From positions 62,001-126,000 of the IMG/VR virus record IMGVR_UViG_3300028840_005337: 64,000 bases of DNA. The stretch is one strand, 5' to 3'. Positions within the stretch are counted from its first letter, which is position 1. Every line of letters begins with the position of its first letter. The translations under genes were made by a program, and so were the position numbers. The DNA is from a virus. Positions 8,867 through 16,854 of this stretch are shown piece by piece. The notes beneath the pieces were generated by a model, which saw only the letters and a program-made list of their open reading frames with translations, did no database searches and was not told where the DNA came from.

Positions 8867-9253
8867 TTGGGATTCAAGATCAATGTCACCGTCGAGGCGC
8901 TGCGGACCAAACTGCAGGCGAACCTGGCGCGGCACAAGGACCTTTACCAAGAAGCCAGAGATGGCTACTGCGAGAAGGCGAAGGCGCAGCTGTGTGAAGC
9001 TGTTGATCGCCTGAAGGATGGCAAGCTCATCCGACTACGGTTCGACCTCGAGCCGCCTACCGATCACTCCGAGGACTACGAGCGGGTTTTGCGTATGCTT
9101 GACGCCTGCACGGACGAATCGATGGAAATCACAGAAGAACAATTCGCCGCGTATTGGGACGACGACTGGTCGTGGATGTACAACTGGGTGTGCACGAACA
9201 GCAAGATGTCGTCCAAGACGCTGGCATACGGCCAATCAAAAGGATTACTGTAA
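8867..9253 (+). CDS. Conserved phage hypothetical protein
   Basis: 128 residues from TTG with AGGAG 5 nt upstream. The opening (INVTVEALRTKLQANLARHKD) and the end with WSWMYNW recall a widespread family of small phage proteins that start at this point; their role is unknown. The frame is open further upstream to 8555 and its codons look coding-like, so a longer form (for example GTG 8670) is possible. Confidence 0.65.
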   Translation: MGFKINVTVEALRTKLQANLARHKDLYQEARDGYCEKAKAQLCEAVDRLKDGKLIRLRFDLEPPTDHSEDYERVLRMLDACTDESMEITEEQFAAYWDDDWSWMYNWVCTNSKMSSKTLAYGQSKGLL

Positions 9254-9281
9254 TTTACGCTCGAAAAGCCAAGGGAGAGCG

Positions 9282-9356
9282 AACAGGCGGTGCGGCGGGT
9301 TCCTTTTGGGCCCTGTTTACAGGGTTTTATCCTGCTCGTCGTGCCGCCTGTTGTTT
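9282..9356. terminator. Terminator between convergent genes
   Basis: AACAGGCGG (9282-9290) pairs with CCGCCTGTT (9344-9352), with a second hairpin CCCTGT-tt-ACAGGG nested inside (9311-9324), followed by TTGTTTT. It separates the rightward block ending at 9253 from the leftward operon ending at 9360. Confidence 0.75.
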
Positions 9357-9359
9357 TAA

Positions 9360-9617
9360 CTACTCCTCCACGCCGGCGGCTTTGAGAAGCTCGCCGCGGA
9401 AGCAGCTGATCGAGCAGTTGAAGCTGAGATGCTCCTTCGCCCAATCGAACAGGTCCTTCATCGAGAGACCTTGGTATTTGCCGTCGGACCAGTTCTTGAC
9501 GAACTCTTCCCACAGCTCGCGTTCCTCGCCTTGGAGGACGCGCGGGGTGACCAGACGCGGTTTCGCAGCGAGAGCGGCGAGGGCGTCCTTGTTGTTTTTC
9601 TTGGTGGCTTTGGCCAT
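9360..9617 (-). CDS. Hypothetical protein
   Basis: 85 residues, last gene of the leftward operon. The N-terminus is basic and Ala/Lys rich (MAKATKKNNKDALAALAAK), followed by a helical region rich in Trp and Glu. No recognised domain. It starts 2 nt after the SPFH gene ends. Confidence 0.65.
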   Translation of the reverse strand: MAKATKKNNKDALAALAAKPRLVTPRVLQGEERELWEEFVKNWSDGKYQGLSMKDLFDWAKEHLSFNCSISCFRGELLKAAGVEE

Positions 9618-9619
9618 GA

Positions 9620-10198
9620 CTATTCTTCCTCTTGTTCTTCAGCAGGATACTCGTGCAACGGCATGACGGCAGTTGAACCGATCACCCGGTGCATGTTCGT
9701 CAGGTGGAAGTCGGACATGAATGCGCGCTCCACGTTGACGCCAAACGGTTCTAAATCCTCGCGGATCTTTTTGGTGAGCGAGTTGTTGATGCTCCGGAAC
9801 TTCCGGATCAACGTCTCGACGTCTTTACCGATAACGGATTCGACGACGCCCTCTTGTGCGCGATCACGGATCGTGACGTTGAAGTCGTACGTGTGGGCCA
9901 GCGCCTTGACGATGTCGTCGATTGTGAAAACCACTGTCACTGATATTGTCAGTCCGATAGCTTCTTTGGTATCATGCGGCAGTGTTTGAGCTTCAAGATT
10001 GATCGTGTCACGGATAACGGGATGGACCACCGGTCGTTGGATGGGTGGCCAGTAGAGATGAAAGCCAGGGCCAATGGCCTTCACTCTGCCGAGCGTGAAC
10101 ATGACTCCCATCTGGGTCCTGTCGACGTGGAGCCCACGAGGGAAGATCCGAGATGCCCAACGCAGGAGGTCGCTCAGCCATCCAAGACCGATGTCCAT
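9620..10198 (-). CDS. SPFH/band-7 (stomatin-like) protein
   Basis: 192 residues. SPFH proteins scaffold membrane microdomains and can modulate FtsH-type proteases. Here a short amphipathic N-terminus (MDIGLGWLSDLLRWASRIFP) precedes the band-7 core: TQMGVMFTLGRVKAIGPGFHLYWP, then LPHDTKEAIGLTISVTVVFTI, then repeated helix segments ending SDFHL. The start (CAT 10196-10198) sits beside the stop of the upstream kinase gene. It is shorter than cellular stomatins (about 250-300) and lacks the long coiled coil. Confidence 0.8.
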   Translation of the reverse strand: MDIGLGWLSDLLRWASRIFPRGLHVDRTQMGVMFTLGRVKAIGPGFHLYWPPIQRPVVHPVIRDTINLEAQTLPHDTKEAIGLTISVTVVFTIDDIVKALAHTYDFNVTIRDRAQEGVVESVIGKDVETLIRKFRSINNSLTKKIREDLEPFGVNVERAFMSDFHLTNMHRVIGSTAVMPLHEYPAEEQEEE

Positions 10199-10199
10199 A

Positions 10200-10691
10200 T
10201 TACCCGTTCCGTATGCCAAGAGACTTCGAGAGTCTTTCCAATTTCCCGTAGAACTCGTCGAGCGTCCCGTAGTTCGGGATGACGATGTCTGCAACGTCTA
10301 GATCCATCTCGAGCGACGGATCGTTGGGGACGGCACGGCTGACCCAGACGATCAGGTCAAGCATGTCCCGTTCTAGCAATGCTTGCAGTTCTCCCGCCCG
10401 TCGGATTCCGTTGAGAATATCGCTGTCCTTCAGCATATCCTCGTACAGCGTGATCCCAAAGGGCTGATTGTACTCCCAGATCGCGTTTGCCCACCGTACC
10501 CGGTGATTATGGCGATCTTCCCAGCATTCCCGGACGGTTTTGTACCCCAGGGTCTTGCCGAATCGCTCAAAAATCATGGGTGCGGCAGCTTCGCTAGTAC
10601 TGCCAGCATCTGTCAGAATCGTGTTCTCGGTGAGCCATTGCATGGCGGTGTCTTTGCCGCAGCGCCCTGGCCCACAAATGGCGATTTTCAT
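10200..10691 (-). CDS. P-loop nucleotide kinase-like protein
   Basis: 163 residues beginning with MKIAICGPGRCGKDTA, a Walker A motif followed by a helix, as in deoxynucleoside monophosphate kinases and adenylate-kinase-like enzymes. A later segment VWVSRAVPNDPS with DVADIVIPNYGT resembles the C-terminal half of phage dNMP kinases. Its place beside a 5'-nucleotidase supports a role in nucleotide pools; substrate unknown. Confidence 0.7.
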   Translation of the reverse strand: MKIAICGPGRCGKDTAMQWLTENTILTDAGSTSEAAAPMIFERFGKTLGYKTVRECWEDRHNHRVRWANAIWEYNQPFGITLYEDMLKDSDILNGIRRAGELQALLERDMLDLIVWVSRAVPNDPSLEMDLDVADIVIPNYGTLDEFYGKLERLSKSLGIRNG

Positions 10692-11005
10692 GAGTCGTTG
10701 TAAACCTTCTTCCCAGTGGCATCGATACGAAACGTCCGCGGATGGGCGCCGTAGAGCAGCATGGCGCGGCAGGCGATCGCTGCAACCTTACGCAGCGCCC
10801 GCAACGTCTTCTCTTCGTCGGCACCGTGCACCCAGGCCTCCTCGGCCTTGCGCATGTAGACCCGCAACGTAGTAAGCTGTCCCACGACACCGTGGTCCAG
10901 GCCGTCGCTGCGGTCGGTATCAGCGAATGAGTTTTGGTACTCAAGTTCGCTGTTGATAGCGTCGATCACGTCCTGCGAGAGCGCAGGATTCTCAATGGTC
11001 ATCAT
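10688..11005 (-). CDS. Conserved phage hypothetical protein
   Basis: 105 helical residues (QDVIDAINSELEYQNSF, then TLRALRKVAAIACRAMLLYGA). This pattern recurs in many phages in a small helical family of unknown biochemical role. Overlaps the kinase by 4 nt and starts at ATGATG on the stop of the nucleotidase gene. Confidence 0.7.
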   Translation of the reverse strand: MMTIENPALSQDVIDAINSELEYQNSFADTDRSDGLDHGVVGQLTTLRVYMRKAEEAWVHGADEEKTLRALRKVAAIACRAMLLYGAHPRTFRIDATGKKVYNDS

Positions 11006-11571
11006 TCTTCGAGCAGTCCTTCGTATTGTTCAATCACACAGTCCATCGGGTCGTCTCGACGTAGACGGAACCGATTCCAGCTTTTAGGGAAGACGATCTG
11101 CCGACCGCCACGCTCCCGGAACTTGGGTTCGTAGCCCTCGGAGTCATCGATGAGCAGGGCACCAGGGCGGGCCACGCTCTCCTTGCGTCCGGTGAAGATC
11201 ACGTCGCTGTCGTCGATCTCCTGGCCGTAGACGCGTCGTAGCCATGTGAGCTTGCCTCGCACGGCGTAGCCAGAGTCAGCACCGCCGAACTCTGGTTTGC
11301 AGATATTCCGGGTCAGGAACGTCACTGGCCCGATCTGGCGGCAGAAATGAAACAACTCTACCGCCCACGGTAGTACCTCGAGTTCGTCCCAGAAGTAGTG
11401 CTTCTGATCCACGATCGGTGTCCAGATCTCCGAGTCGGTCTTGCCGAGTACCGCCACGTCGTGCGTCTCAAGCGTGCCGATCAGGTCTGAACGCCCGTGA
11501 AGGCGCAGCACTGCCGGTAGGAAGTCCGCGAGGACATCGTCAACATCTAGGTAGACTTCGTCGAAACGCAT
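11002..11571 (-). CDS. HAD-family 5'(3')-deoxyribonucleotidase-like protein
   Basis: 189 residues. Motif I is YLDVDDVLADF, the nucleophile and acid/base Asp pair of HAD phosphatases. Motif II is VTFLTRN and the acidic motif LLIDDSEG is near the C-terminus. The family dephosphorylates deoxynucleoside monophosphates. Coupled by ATGA to the phosphoesterase gene upstream. Confidence 0.8.
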   Translation of the reverse strand: MRFDEVYLDVDDVLADFLPAVLRLHGRSDLIGTLETHDVAVLGKTDSEIWTPIVDQKHYFWDELEVLPWAVELFHFCRQIGPVTFLTRNICKPEFGGADSGYAVRGKLTWLRRVYGQEIDDSDVIFTGRKESVARPGALLIDDSEGYEPKFRERGGRQIVFPKSWNRFRLRRDDPMDCVIEQYEGLLEE

Positions 11572-12683
11572 CAGCTCTTCGTGGGCTTGTCATCACAGAA
11601 AATTGGCATGGACATCGTCATGCCGTGTTCGTAGTCTATAACTATGAACGTCTGCGTGGGCGGCTGGGCTTTGAATCCGCCGCGTTTGGCGTACGGACTG
11701 ATGCCGATCAGGCAGCCACACAGGACATAGTTCCAGTCACAGCCGTACTGGTGGAAGTGCCCCATCACGTCGAGCTCAGCGGGCGTCGCCGGCGGCTCGT
11801 TCCACTGCGCGATCTTCCGGCGCAGAGGCACGTGGACACCACCGATCCCGCCGCCGTACTTGATGGCGTGGCCGTGGTGGAATCGAACAGTGTGCCCTTG
11901 AACGGGCAAAATGTTGTGATACCCAGGCTCCAGTTTGCACTGGACCTTGTCGTCGTCGCGGAAGAAATTGGCGACGTTGTTGTAGATCAACCACTCCCAA
12001 GAACTGCGGGGCTCAGTGGCGATGCGGCGATCCTTGGTGGAGCGCCCGTGATTGCCCAAGCTGGTCGTGAACAACACGTGGTCAGCTTTGGATTCCCGCT
12101 TAAGGAGGTCGATACCCTGGATCAGGTGGTTTTGCACTTCGATCGAGGCTTCGGCCGGGCCCTTACGGTTGCCCTCCATGAGCTCTTCATGGATGTAACC
12201 AGTGATCATGTCACCGCCGGCCCATAAGACGACTTCGTTGATATTCGCAATCGAGCGAGCGAAGTCGAGAAGGTAGAGCGACTTTTGCCAGGTAGTAGCA
12301 ATGCGCCGATTAGCAACACGCTCGTTGAACTCGTTGACCCCGTTAACCATTTTCGGGTCGACGACCTCTTCAAGGTGCCAATCGTTGACACAGATGATGG
12401 CGGACGCTTTGCCGCGTCCCTTGCGTTTACGACTCCGCTCCAGCTTTCGGAGCGTCGCCTGGTCCTGCGAGGCCAGGAGCCTTTCGCAGTTGTCCTCGGA
12501 GACCTGCAAGTCCGCCTCGGCCTGCTTGTACTTCTTCTCCGCGTCCTTTTTGGCCGCGTTGGCAGAAGCGAGCTTCCGTTCGAGTTTGCGGATTTCGCGG
12601 ATCTTCTCGTCCTCGCTCATGTCAGCGAGGGTTTGCAGCTGCGCAAGCTTTTCGCGTGCTTCAGCCGTCTTCGAGCTAGCCAT
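11571..12683 (-). CDS. Metallophosphoesterase (calcineurin-like) with coiled-coil N-terminus
   Basis: 370 residues. The first 90 are strongly charged and helical (EIRKLERKLASANAAKKDAEKK), a likely coiled coil. The catalytic part has the di-metal motifs VNDWHLEE, WAGGDMITG, SLGNHGRS, FHHGHAIKYGGG and MGHFHQY. Such enzymes cleave phosphodiesters or phosphomonoesters; a similar protein occurs in many phages. ATG 12683 has GAGGAC upstream. It is the first gene of the leftward operon, about 45 nt after the predicted transcription start. Confidence 0.75.
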   Translation of the reverse strand: MASSKTAEAREKLAQLQTLADMSEDEKIREIRKLERKLASANAAKKDAEKKYKQAEADLQVSEDNCERLLASQDQATLRKLERSRKRKGRGKASAIICVNDWHLEEVVDPKMVNGVNEFNERVANRRIATTWQKSLYLLDFARSIANINEVVLWAGGDMITGYIHEELMEGNRKGPAEASIEVQNHLIQGIDLLKRESKADHVLFTTSLGNHGRSTKDRRIATEPRSSWEWLIYNNVANFFRDDDKVQCKLEPGYHNILPVQGHTVRFHHGHAIKYGGGIGGVHVPLRRKIAQWNEPPATPAELDVMGHFHQYGCDWNYVLCGCLIGISPYAKRGGFKAQPPTQTFIVIDYEHGMTMSMPIFCDDKPTKS

Positions 12684-12734
12684 TGATTGTCCTCGTGTTG
12701 AAGATGCATCTGTTACGACTTGCGATATCATGTG

Positions 12735-12764
12735 AGTCTACCAGATCTGTCGATCGTGTGTCAA
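12735..12764 (-). promoter_or_regulatory. Sigma70-like promoter for the leftward operon
   Basis: On the minus strand TTGACA (12764-12759) and TAGACT (12740-12735) are 18 bp apart. It lies about 50 bp upstream of the phosphoesterase start and nothing else nearby would serve the six-gene operon. Confidence 0.7.
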
Positions 12765-12794
12765 GTGTCTTACCTGAAAAAATCTGACAATTTT

Positions 12795-12809
12795 GCTTGC
12801 AATGCAAGC
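12795..12809. repeat. Perfect 15-bp palindrome GCTTGCA-A-TGCAAGC
   Basis: Lies between the divergent leftward promoter and the rightward gene at 12829. It may be an operator controlling one or both directions; no match to a known operator is recognised. Confidence 0.45.
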
Positions 12810-12828
12810 ACCCCCAAGGAGAGCTACC

Positions 12829-13164
12829 ATGCACCATATTCCAGTGGATCATTGTCCGGACGTGGAGTTGACGAAACTCCCGAACGAGAAGGTGGTCACA
12901 TTCGACGGGCATGAGTTGAAGCTGGGGTCAGTCATCTACTTTCGCTTCTGTCCGCGCGAGGCGGCGTCCGAATACGTCGTAGTCTCAGATCGCGCGATTC
13001 GTGGCAGAGGCACTACAAAAATAATGGTGGTAGGCAGCCGTGGCATCGCAGCGGCTATGGACGCCACCGAATTCGTTAGAGACAAAAAGATTTGGTGGGA
13101 CTGGTACCAGCAGAGGTACAAGCCCGCCGGGAGACGAACCAATGGCGAAACAGCCAGAGACTGA
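12829..13164 (+). CDS. Hypothetical protein
   Basis: 111 residues, AAGGAGAG upstream of ATG. Contains beta-strand-like stretches (KLGSVIYFRFCPRE, SEYVVVSDRAI, TTKIMVVG) and a Trp-rich C-terminus (KKIWWDWYQQRY). First gene after the divergent promoter region; overlaps the next by 23 nt. Function unknown. Confidence 0.65.
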   Translation: MHHIPVDHCPDVELTKLPNEKVVTFDGHELKLGSVIYFRFCPREAASEYVVVSDRAIRGRGTTKIMVVGSRGIAAAMDATEFVRDKKIWWDWYQQRYKPAGRRTNGETARD

Positions 13165-13777
13165 TCTCGTTCCCACTGACCTCGTCACTGTCACCATGGA
13201 TATGGACAAGGACGACGTCGCGGCCATTTTGATGTCCCGCGCTGAAGAGCGCATCAAGCTGGCCATTAAAGCTTGTCAGGACCGTGAAAAGGTTCTGACG
13301 AAGGAGCACGACGAGCTGCGCGAAGCCTTCAACGACCTCTGCGAAGAGTTCGCAAAGGAGAAGATGGAGGACACCGTCGAGACCCTCACCGAAGCGGCCA
13401 CTGCGCTGAAGTGCAAGAATATCAGCACGGAAGTGTACTCGGGCGGATTCACGCTCCACAACAACATGGTCGCGGCAAGCATGAGCCTCAACGCCCAAAA
13501 GCCGCGTGTGCGCTGGGAGGTGAGTACGTCCTTCAAGGCCACGGCTGCGCTGAAGAAGGCCTACCAGACCGGCGAGAAGAAGCGCAAGGAGATCGACGAC
13601 AACAAGAAGCAGTGGATCGAATGGCGGCGCAAGCTGGCCGATCTGCCGTCGATGGAACGCCGTGCCAAGGCGGCCGTCGCCGAGTCCCGGCTCAAGTCCA
13701 CGAAAGAGGGCCAAAAGCTGGTCGACATGCTCAACGGCGATCTCGACAACTCCGTGAAGCTGCTCGGCATCTGTTGA
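13142..13777 (+). CDS. Hypothetical coiled-coil protein
   Basis: 211 residues. GGGAGACG precedes ATG. Two long charged helical stretches (about 30-85 and 150-205) flank a short beta segment (STEVYSGGFTLHNNM, RVRWEVSTSF). No recognised domain. Confidence 0.65.
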   Translation: MAKQPETDLVPTDLVTVTMDMDKDDVAAILMSRAEERIKLAIKACQDREKVLTKEHDELREAFNDLCEEFAKEKMEDTVETLTEAATALKCKNISTEVYSGGFTLHNNMVAASMSLNAQKPRVRWEVSTSFKATAALKKAYQTGEKKRKEIDDNKKQWIEWRRKLADLPSMERRAKAAVAESRLKSTKEGQKLVDMLNGDLDNSVKLLGIC

Positions 13778-13784
13778 TATTGCA

Positions 13785-14930
13785 ATGCCTGCCAGTGGTG
13801 ATCTAAAACTGCTTGGATTCTGGCGACAGCCGGACGCCACGCGGTGGAAACCATTTTCTGAAGATCAAGAGAGCGTAACGCTCAACGCGCCGATCGATGA
13901 CGTGGTGTTTGGCGAGACTCGGGAAGATTGTCTTGCCCAGATTCACGCCAAATACCCGGCATCGGATCCCAATATGTCGCTCGTGGAGTATCGCTGGCAA
14001 ACGCATCCGCGTCACCAGTCAATCAGCGGCGACCCGTCTACGAATTGGGATAAGGACGACTCCATCGACGTGAGCGAGACGGAGCGCTACTGCGGAGCCG
14101 ATCCGTGGGAAGCTCTTGCGCTTGCTAAGAAACTCGGCACGATTGAAACTCGCAATCTGACTACGGAAGGCTACTGCTACGACGGGCCGAAGTGGGAGGA
14201 GGAGGGTTGTATTGTGACGAGTGTCGGTTGGTACACCGGCATTAAGAAGATCAAGTATGATCCCAAAGGCCTGCTACGTGCGAAGAAAGCCGCAGCGACA
14301 CGCCAAAAGACGGGGGCCGTCCTCGTTAGCGACGTGGCTTCGGCGATCTGGCAGCTTGCGATGCAACTCAACGATGTTGTACGCATCCGCGGCGTCGGCA
14401 GCGATTGGAATAGCCGCTACTCCTGCTGCATCTGCGCATTAGAGACGATCAAGTGGTTCAACGCCGTCTTCGGCAAGAACGCACATCGTCGCAACAAGCA
14501 CTTCCGCGAACTCAAAAAGAAGTGGAAGGAGCGTGCAGAGGCGTCGCGCAAAGCGTGGTATCGTGACGCGCAGGTCGAATACAATGACAACGATCCGCGG
14601 GCCGTCTTCGCCAACTTCATGGCCGAAGAGATCAAGGTCCGTAACTCGCCCGTACTGACCGAAAAGGAGTGGCGAAAACGCGGCGAACGTTGGAAGCCCC
14701 CGCCGGGCACGTTCAAGGCGTTCGGCCACAAAGCCTATGCCAAACAAAGGGCGCGCGACGAAAAAGCGCAAGCCAAAAAAGAAGCCGAAGCCAAAAAAGC
14801 CGCCGCCAAAAAGAAAGCCAAAGTCGGTGGCAAAAAAGGCAAAGGCAACGCCAAAGCCAAAAGGCCGACCAAAAAGAAAGCCCCCGCAAAGAAGCGGCCG
14901 TCCCGACGTAAGTCCAAAGCTGCGCGCTGA
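13785..14930 (+). CDS. Hypothetical protein with histone H1-like Lys/Ala tail
   Basis: 381 residues. The first 310 or so look globular; a Cys pair (YSCCICALETI) lies near 210. The last 65 are almost entirely Lys, Ala, Arg and Pro (KKAAAKKKAKVGGKKGKG), resembling histone H1 C-termini and bacterial Hc1-type DNA-compacting proteins. The tail would bind nucleic acid non-specifically. The tail DNA is also open in the +1 frame, leading into the next gene. Ribosome site is weak. Confidence 0.7.
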   Translation: MPASGDLKLLGFWRQPDATRWKPFSEDQESVTLNAPIDDVVFGETREDCLAQIHAKYPASDPNMSLVEYRWQTHPRHQSISGDPSTNWDKDDSIDVSETERYCGADPWEALALAKKLGTIETRNLTTEGYCYDGPKWEEEGCIVTSVGWYTGIKKIKYDPKGLLRAKKAAATRQKTGAVLVSDVASAIWQLAMQLNDVVRIRGVGSDWNSRYSCCICALETIKWFNAVFGKNAHRRNKHFRELKKKWKERAEASRKAWYRDAQVEYNDNDPRAVFANFMAEEIKVRNSPVLTEKEWRKRGERWKPPPGTFKAFGHKAYAKQRARDEKAQAKKEAEAKKAAAKKKAKVGGKKGKGNAKAKRPTKKKAPAKKRPSRRKSKAAR

Positions 14931-15183
14931 GATCATTCGACTCGGCACGCTGTTCATGAAGGAGGCCAAAAACTTCAAGGCGGCATTCAAACGTCCCTTA
15001 CACGACTTCTGGATCAACAATGTACGCGGCTTCGACATCCAGCGCTTCTGCGACGAGATGCTCGAGGCGTGCCACGGGAGTTTGGTCAAAGCCGTGCGTG
15101 CTGAATACGGGGACGAAAAGGCGGCATTAATCAAACGACTGGTGCCTAGTGGTTCCAGCGTCATGTGGCCACAAGCCACATAA
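14737..15183 (+). CDS. Lys-rich protein overlapping the histone-like tail in the +1 frame
   Basis: 148 residues if begun at ATG 14737, which has no ribosome site. The first 60 are Lys/Pro-rich because the same DNA encodes a Lys-rich tail in the other frame. After 14930 the sequence becomes clearly protein-like (KNFKAAFKRPLHDFWINN, then RFCDEMLEACHGSLVKAV). It may be a separate gene with an internal start (for example ATG 14956) or the C-terminus of the previous protein reached by a +1 frameshift. Overlaps the convergent metalloprotease gene by 23 nt. Confidence 0.5.
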   Translation: MPNKGRATKKRKPKKKPKPKKPPPKRKPKSVAKKAKATPKPKGRPKRKPPQRSGRPDVSPKLRAEIIRLGTLFMKEAKNFKAAFKRPLHDFWINNVRGFDIQRFCDEMLEACHGSLVKAVRAEYGDEKAALIKRLVPSGSSVMWPQAT

Positions 15184-16033
15184 CTTCTGAAGACCAGGCT
15201 GCTCCCAGGTGTGTGCGACACCACCGTCGCAGTGCGTCACCGTCACGGCCCTCTGAGAACTTCCGATAGTACGCTATCGGGTCCATAAAGAGCTGACTGA
15301 CGGGTTTTGCCTCGGCAAATAGTGTCATCATCCTGGACCAATTGAACGCGAAGGCATGGCGCAGCTGGGTGTCGTTGTAGGACACGCGGCCCGCCTGAAT
15401 CTCTTGTTGTACATGACAGACAATCGCCAGTGCGTTGATTGCTGACTCTGCTGTGAAAAGCAGGTCGCCAGCACCGTCGCCGATGGAACCACCATTCTTC
15501 GCCATCCACACGTTATGCGTCGCGCCGTTCAGGTAAGCGACCCACTCGTCTAGGATGTAGAGGGGGATCTGATTCCATTGGCGAGTTCTGCCGATCATGT
15601 ACTGCGCGTACATTCGCGATCTGAGTCCGGTTGGGACATACCGGGCAGCATCCCTGATAGTGCAGGGCCGCGGCTCTTCGATGAGCGCGGTCCTGCCGTT
15701 CAAACAATAGAGTGCGTTTTCCACACCCGTGCCGGCACCATGCTCGTTCCTCATGAGCGAGTTCACACCATGGGTCGCTTCATGCGCCCACGTGCCCAGA
15801 TCTGAGTCACGGTAAGTCGCGGAGCTTGTCAGGCCCGTTGCGGGCAGCCGCGAATCAATGTCCGCCAATACCTGCCCCAACCGTGTGTCGTCTACCGCTC
15901 TGACAACCGGCGCGTAGGTCCACAGCGGTTCACGGGCAGCCTCATTGGAGCGATCGTCGCCGGCAGCGTACATTGGTCCCGCCAGTACGCTGCCGGCTGA
16001 CGCCGCTATGAATGCCCGTCGTGATAGTTTCAT
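15161..16033 (-). CDS. Tat-exported zinc metalloprotease-like protein
   Basis: 290 residues. The N-terminus MKLSRRAFIAASAGSVLAGP is a twin-arginine signal peptide (SRRAF) with likely cleavage after MYAA (about 24). The mature part has HEATH (His84, Glu85, His88) in TWAHEATHGVNS and a downstream Glu (YILDEWVAYLNG, Glu163) suited as the third zinc ligand of a gluzincin. It is a single gene on the opposite strand to its neighbours, with no clear ribosome site, which suggests an acquired gene. A folded, secreted protease is unusual cargo for a virulent phage. Substrate unknown. Confidence 0.75.
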   Translation of the reverse strand: MKLSRRAFIAASAGSVLAGPMYAAGDDRSNEAAREPLWTYAPVVRAVDDTRLGQVLADIDSRLPATGLTSSATYRDSDLGTWAHEATHGVNSLMRNEHGAGTGVENALYCLNGRTALIEEPRPCTIRDAARYVPTGLRSRMYAQYMIGRTRQWNQIPLYILDEWVAYLNGATHNVWMAKNGGSIGDGAGDLLFTAESAINALAIVCHVQQEIQAGRVSYNDTQLRHAFAFNWSRMMTLFAEAKPVSQLFMDPIAYYRKFSEGRDGDALRRWCRTHLGAAWSSEVMWLVAT

Positions 16034-16077
16034 GGCGTCAAATATACCGTTCTTTCGGGATCCGGGGAGGACCAATT

Positions 16078-16854
16078 TTGTTAATGGAAACAAAATGTGC
16101 GCATGCGCAGCAGGACTGGGCGACAGCCTTACTGCAGCGACACGGCAAACTGATGGAAGTCGAGGAGATGGAGGCCCTCATTAAGAGGGGTAAGGCAGGG
16201 GACGACGACGCGCGGAACCGCGGGATTGCTGGTTGCTACAGGCTGGCCTTTCAACAGGCCTGGCGCGCAGCGTACAACGATCCCCACTTCTCCGTCGACG
16301 ATCTCTTCCAGGAGGCCGTGATCGGCCTCATGAAGGCAGTCGAGCGCTGGCGACCAGAAACGGGCAACCGATTCGTAACCGCTGCTTGGTTCTCGATCCA
16401 TGCCGCAATCTCATGGTACAAAAAGTGCCATAGGCGCCTCGTATACTACCCGCCCCGCTGGGACGAAAAGGGTGTCAAGCGGCCGGACTGGACTAAAGAC
16501 TGTCCGGAGCTGTTTGCAGACTACGTGTCGTTGCATAAACGCGTGGGCACGGGCAATAGGCGAAATCCCGGGATATTCGTGTACGAGATGATTGAAGACG
16601 AGACGCTGCGCGACTTCGTTGCCGACGTCGAGAGCGAGGACCAAGCCGATATGGTCTACGAGGCGTTCGAGAAGTTGACGGAGCGTGAAGTCGACATACT
16701 GCGGCGTCGCTATCTCGGCGACAAGCTTTGGGAGATCGGTAAAGTTTACGGAATCACCCGCGAACGTGTTCGGCAGTTGATCATCAAAGCCGAAAATATC
16801 ATCCACAATCACGTCTTGAAAGAGCAAATCGATGGAGACGCTGGTACTGCTTAA
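16078..16854 (+). CDS. Sigma-70 family RNA polymerase sigma factor
   Basis: 258 residues. Region 2 is visible as VDDLFQEAVIGLMKAVERWRP followed by RFVTAAWFSIHAAI (-10 recognition). Region 4 is LTEREVDILRRRYLG and the helix-turn-helix GKVYGITRERVRQLIIKAE (-35 binding). There is no long region 1, so it is an alternative-type sigma that would redirect host polymerase to phage promoters. GGAGG is 7 nt before TTG 16078; ATG 16084 is the alternative. Confidence 0.85.
   Translation: MLMETKCAHAQQDWATALLQRHGKLMEVEEMEALIKRGKAGDDDARNRGIAGCYRLAFQQAWRAAYNDPHFSVDDLFQEAVIGLMKAVERWRPETGNRFVTAAWFSIHAAISWYKKCHRRLVYYPPRWDEKGVKRPDWTKDCPELFADYVSLHKRVGTGNRRNPGIFVYEMIEDETLRDFVADVESEDQADMVYEAFEKLTEREVDILRRRYLGDKLWEIGKVYGITRERVRQLIIKAENIIHNHVLKEQIDGDAGTA

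Noticed and set aside
11418-12227. 269-codon rightward frame over the phosphoesterase
   Set aside because: Opposite a gene with clear metallophosphoesterase motifs and a promoter.
13785-14930. Classical -1 slippery site in the A-rich tail
   Set aside because: Runs such as AAAAAAG occur, but the downstream open frame is +1, not -1, so the usual mechanism does not fit.
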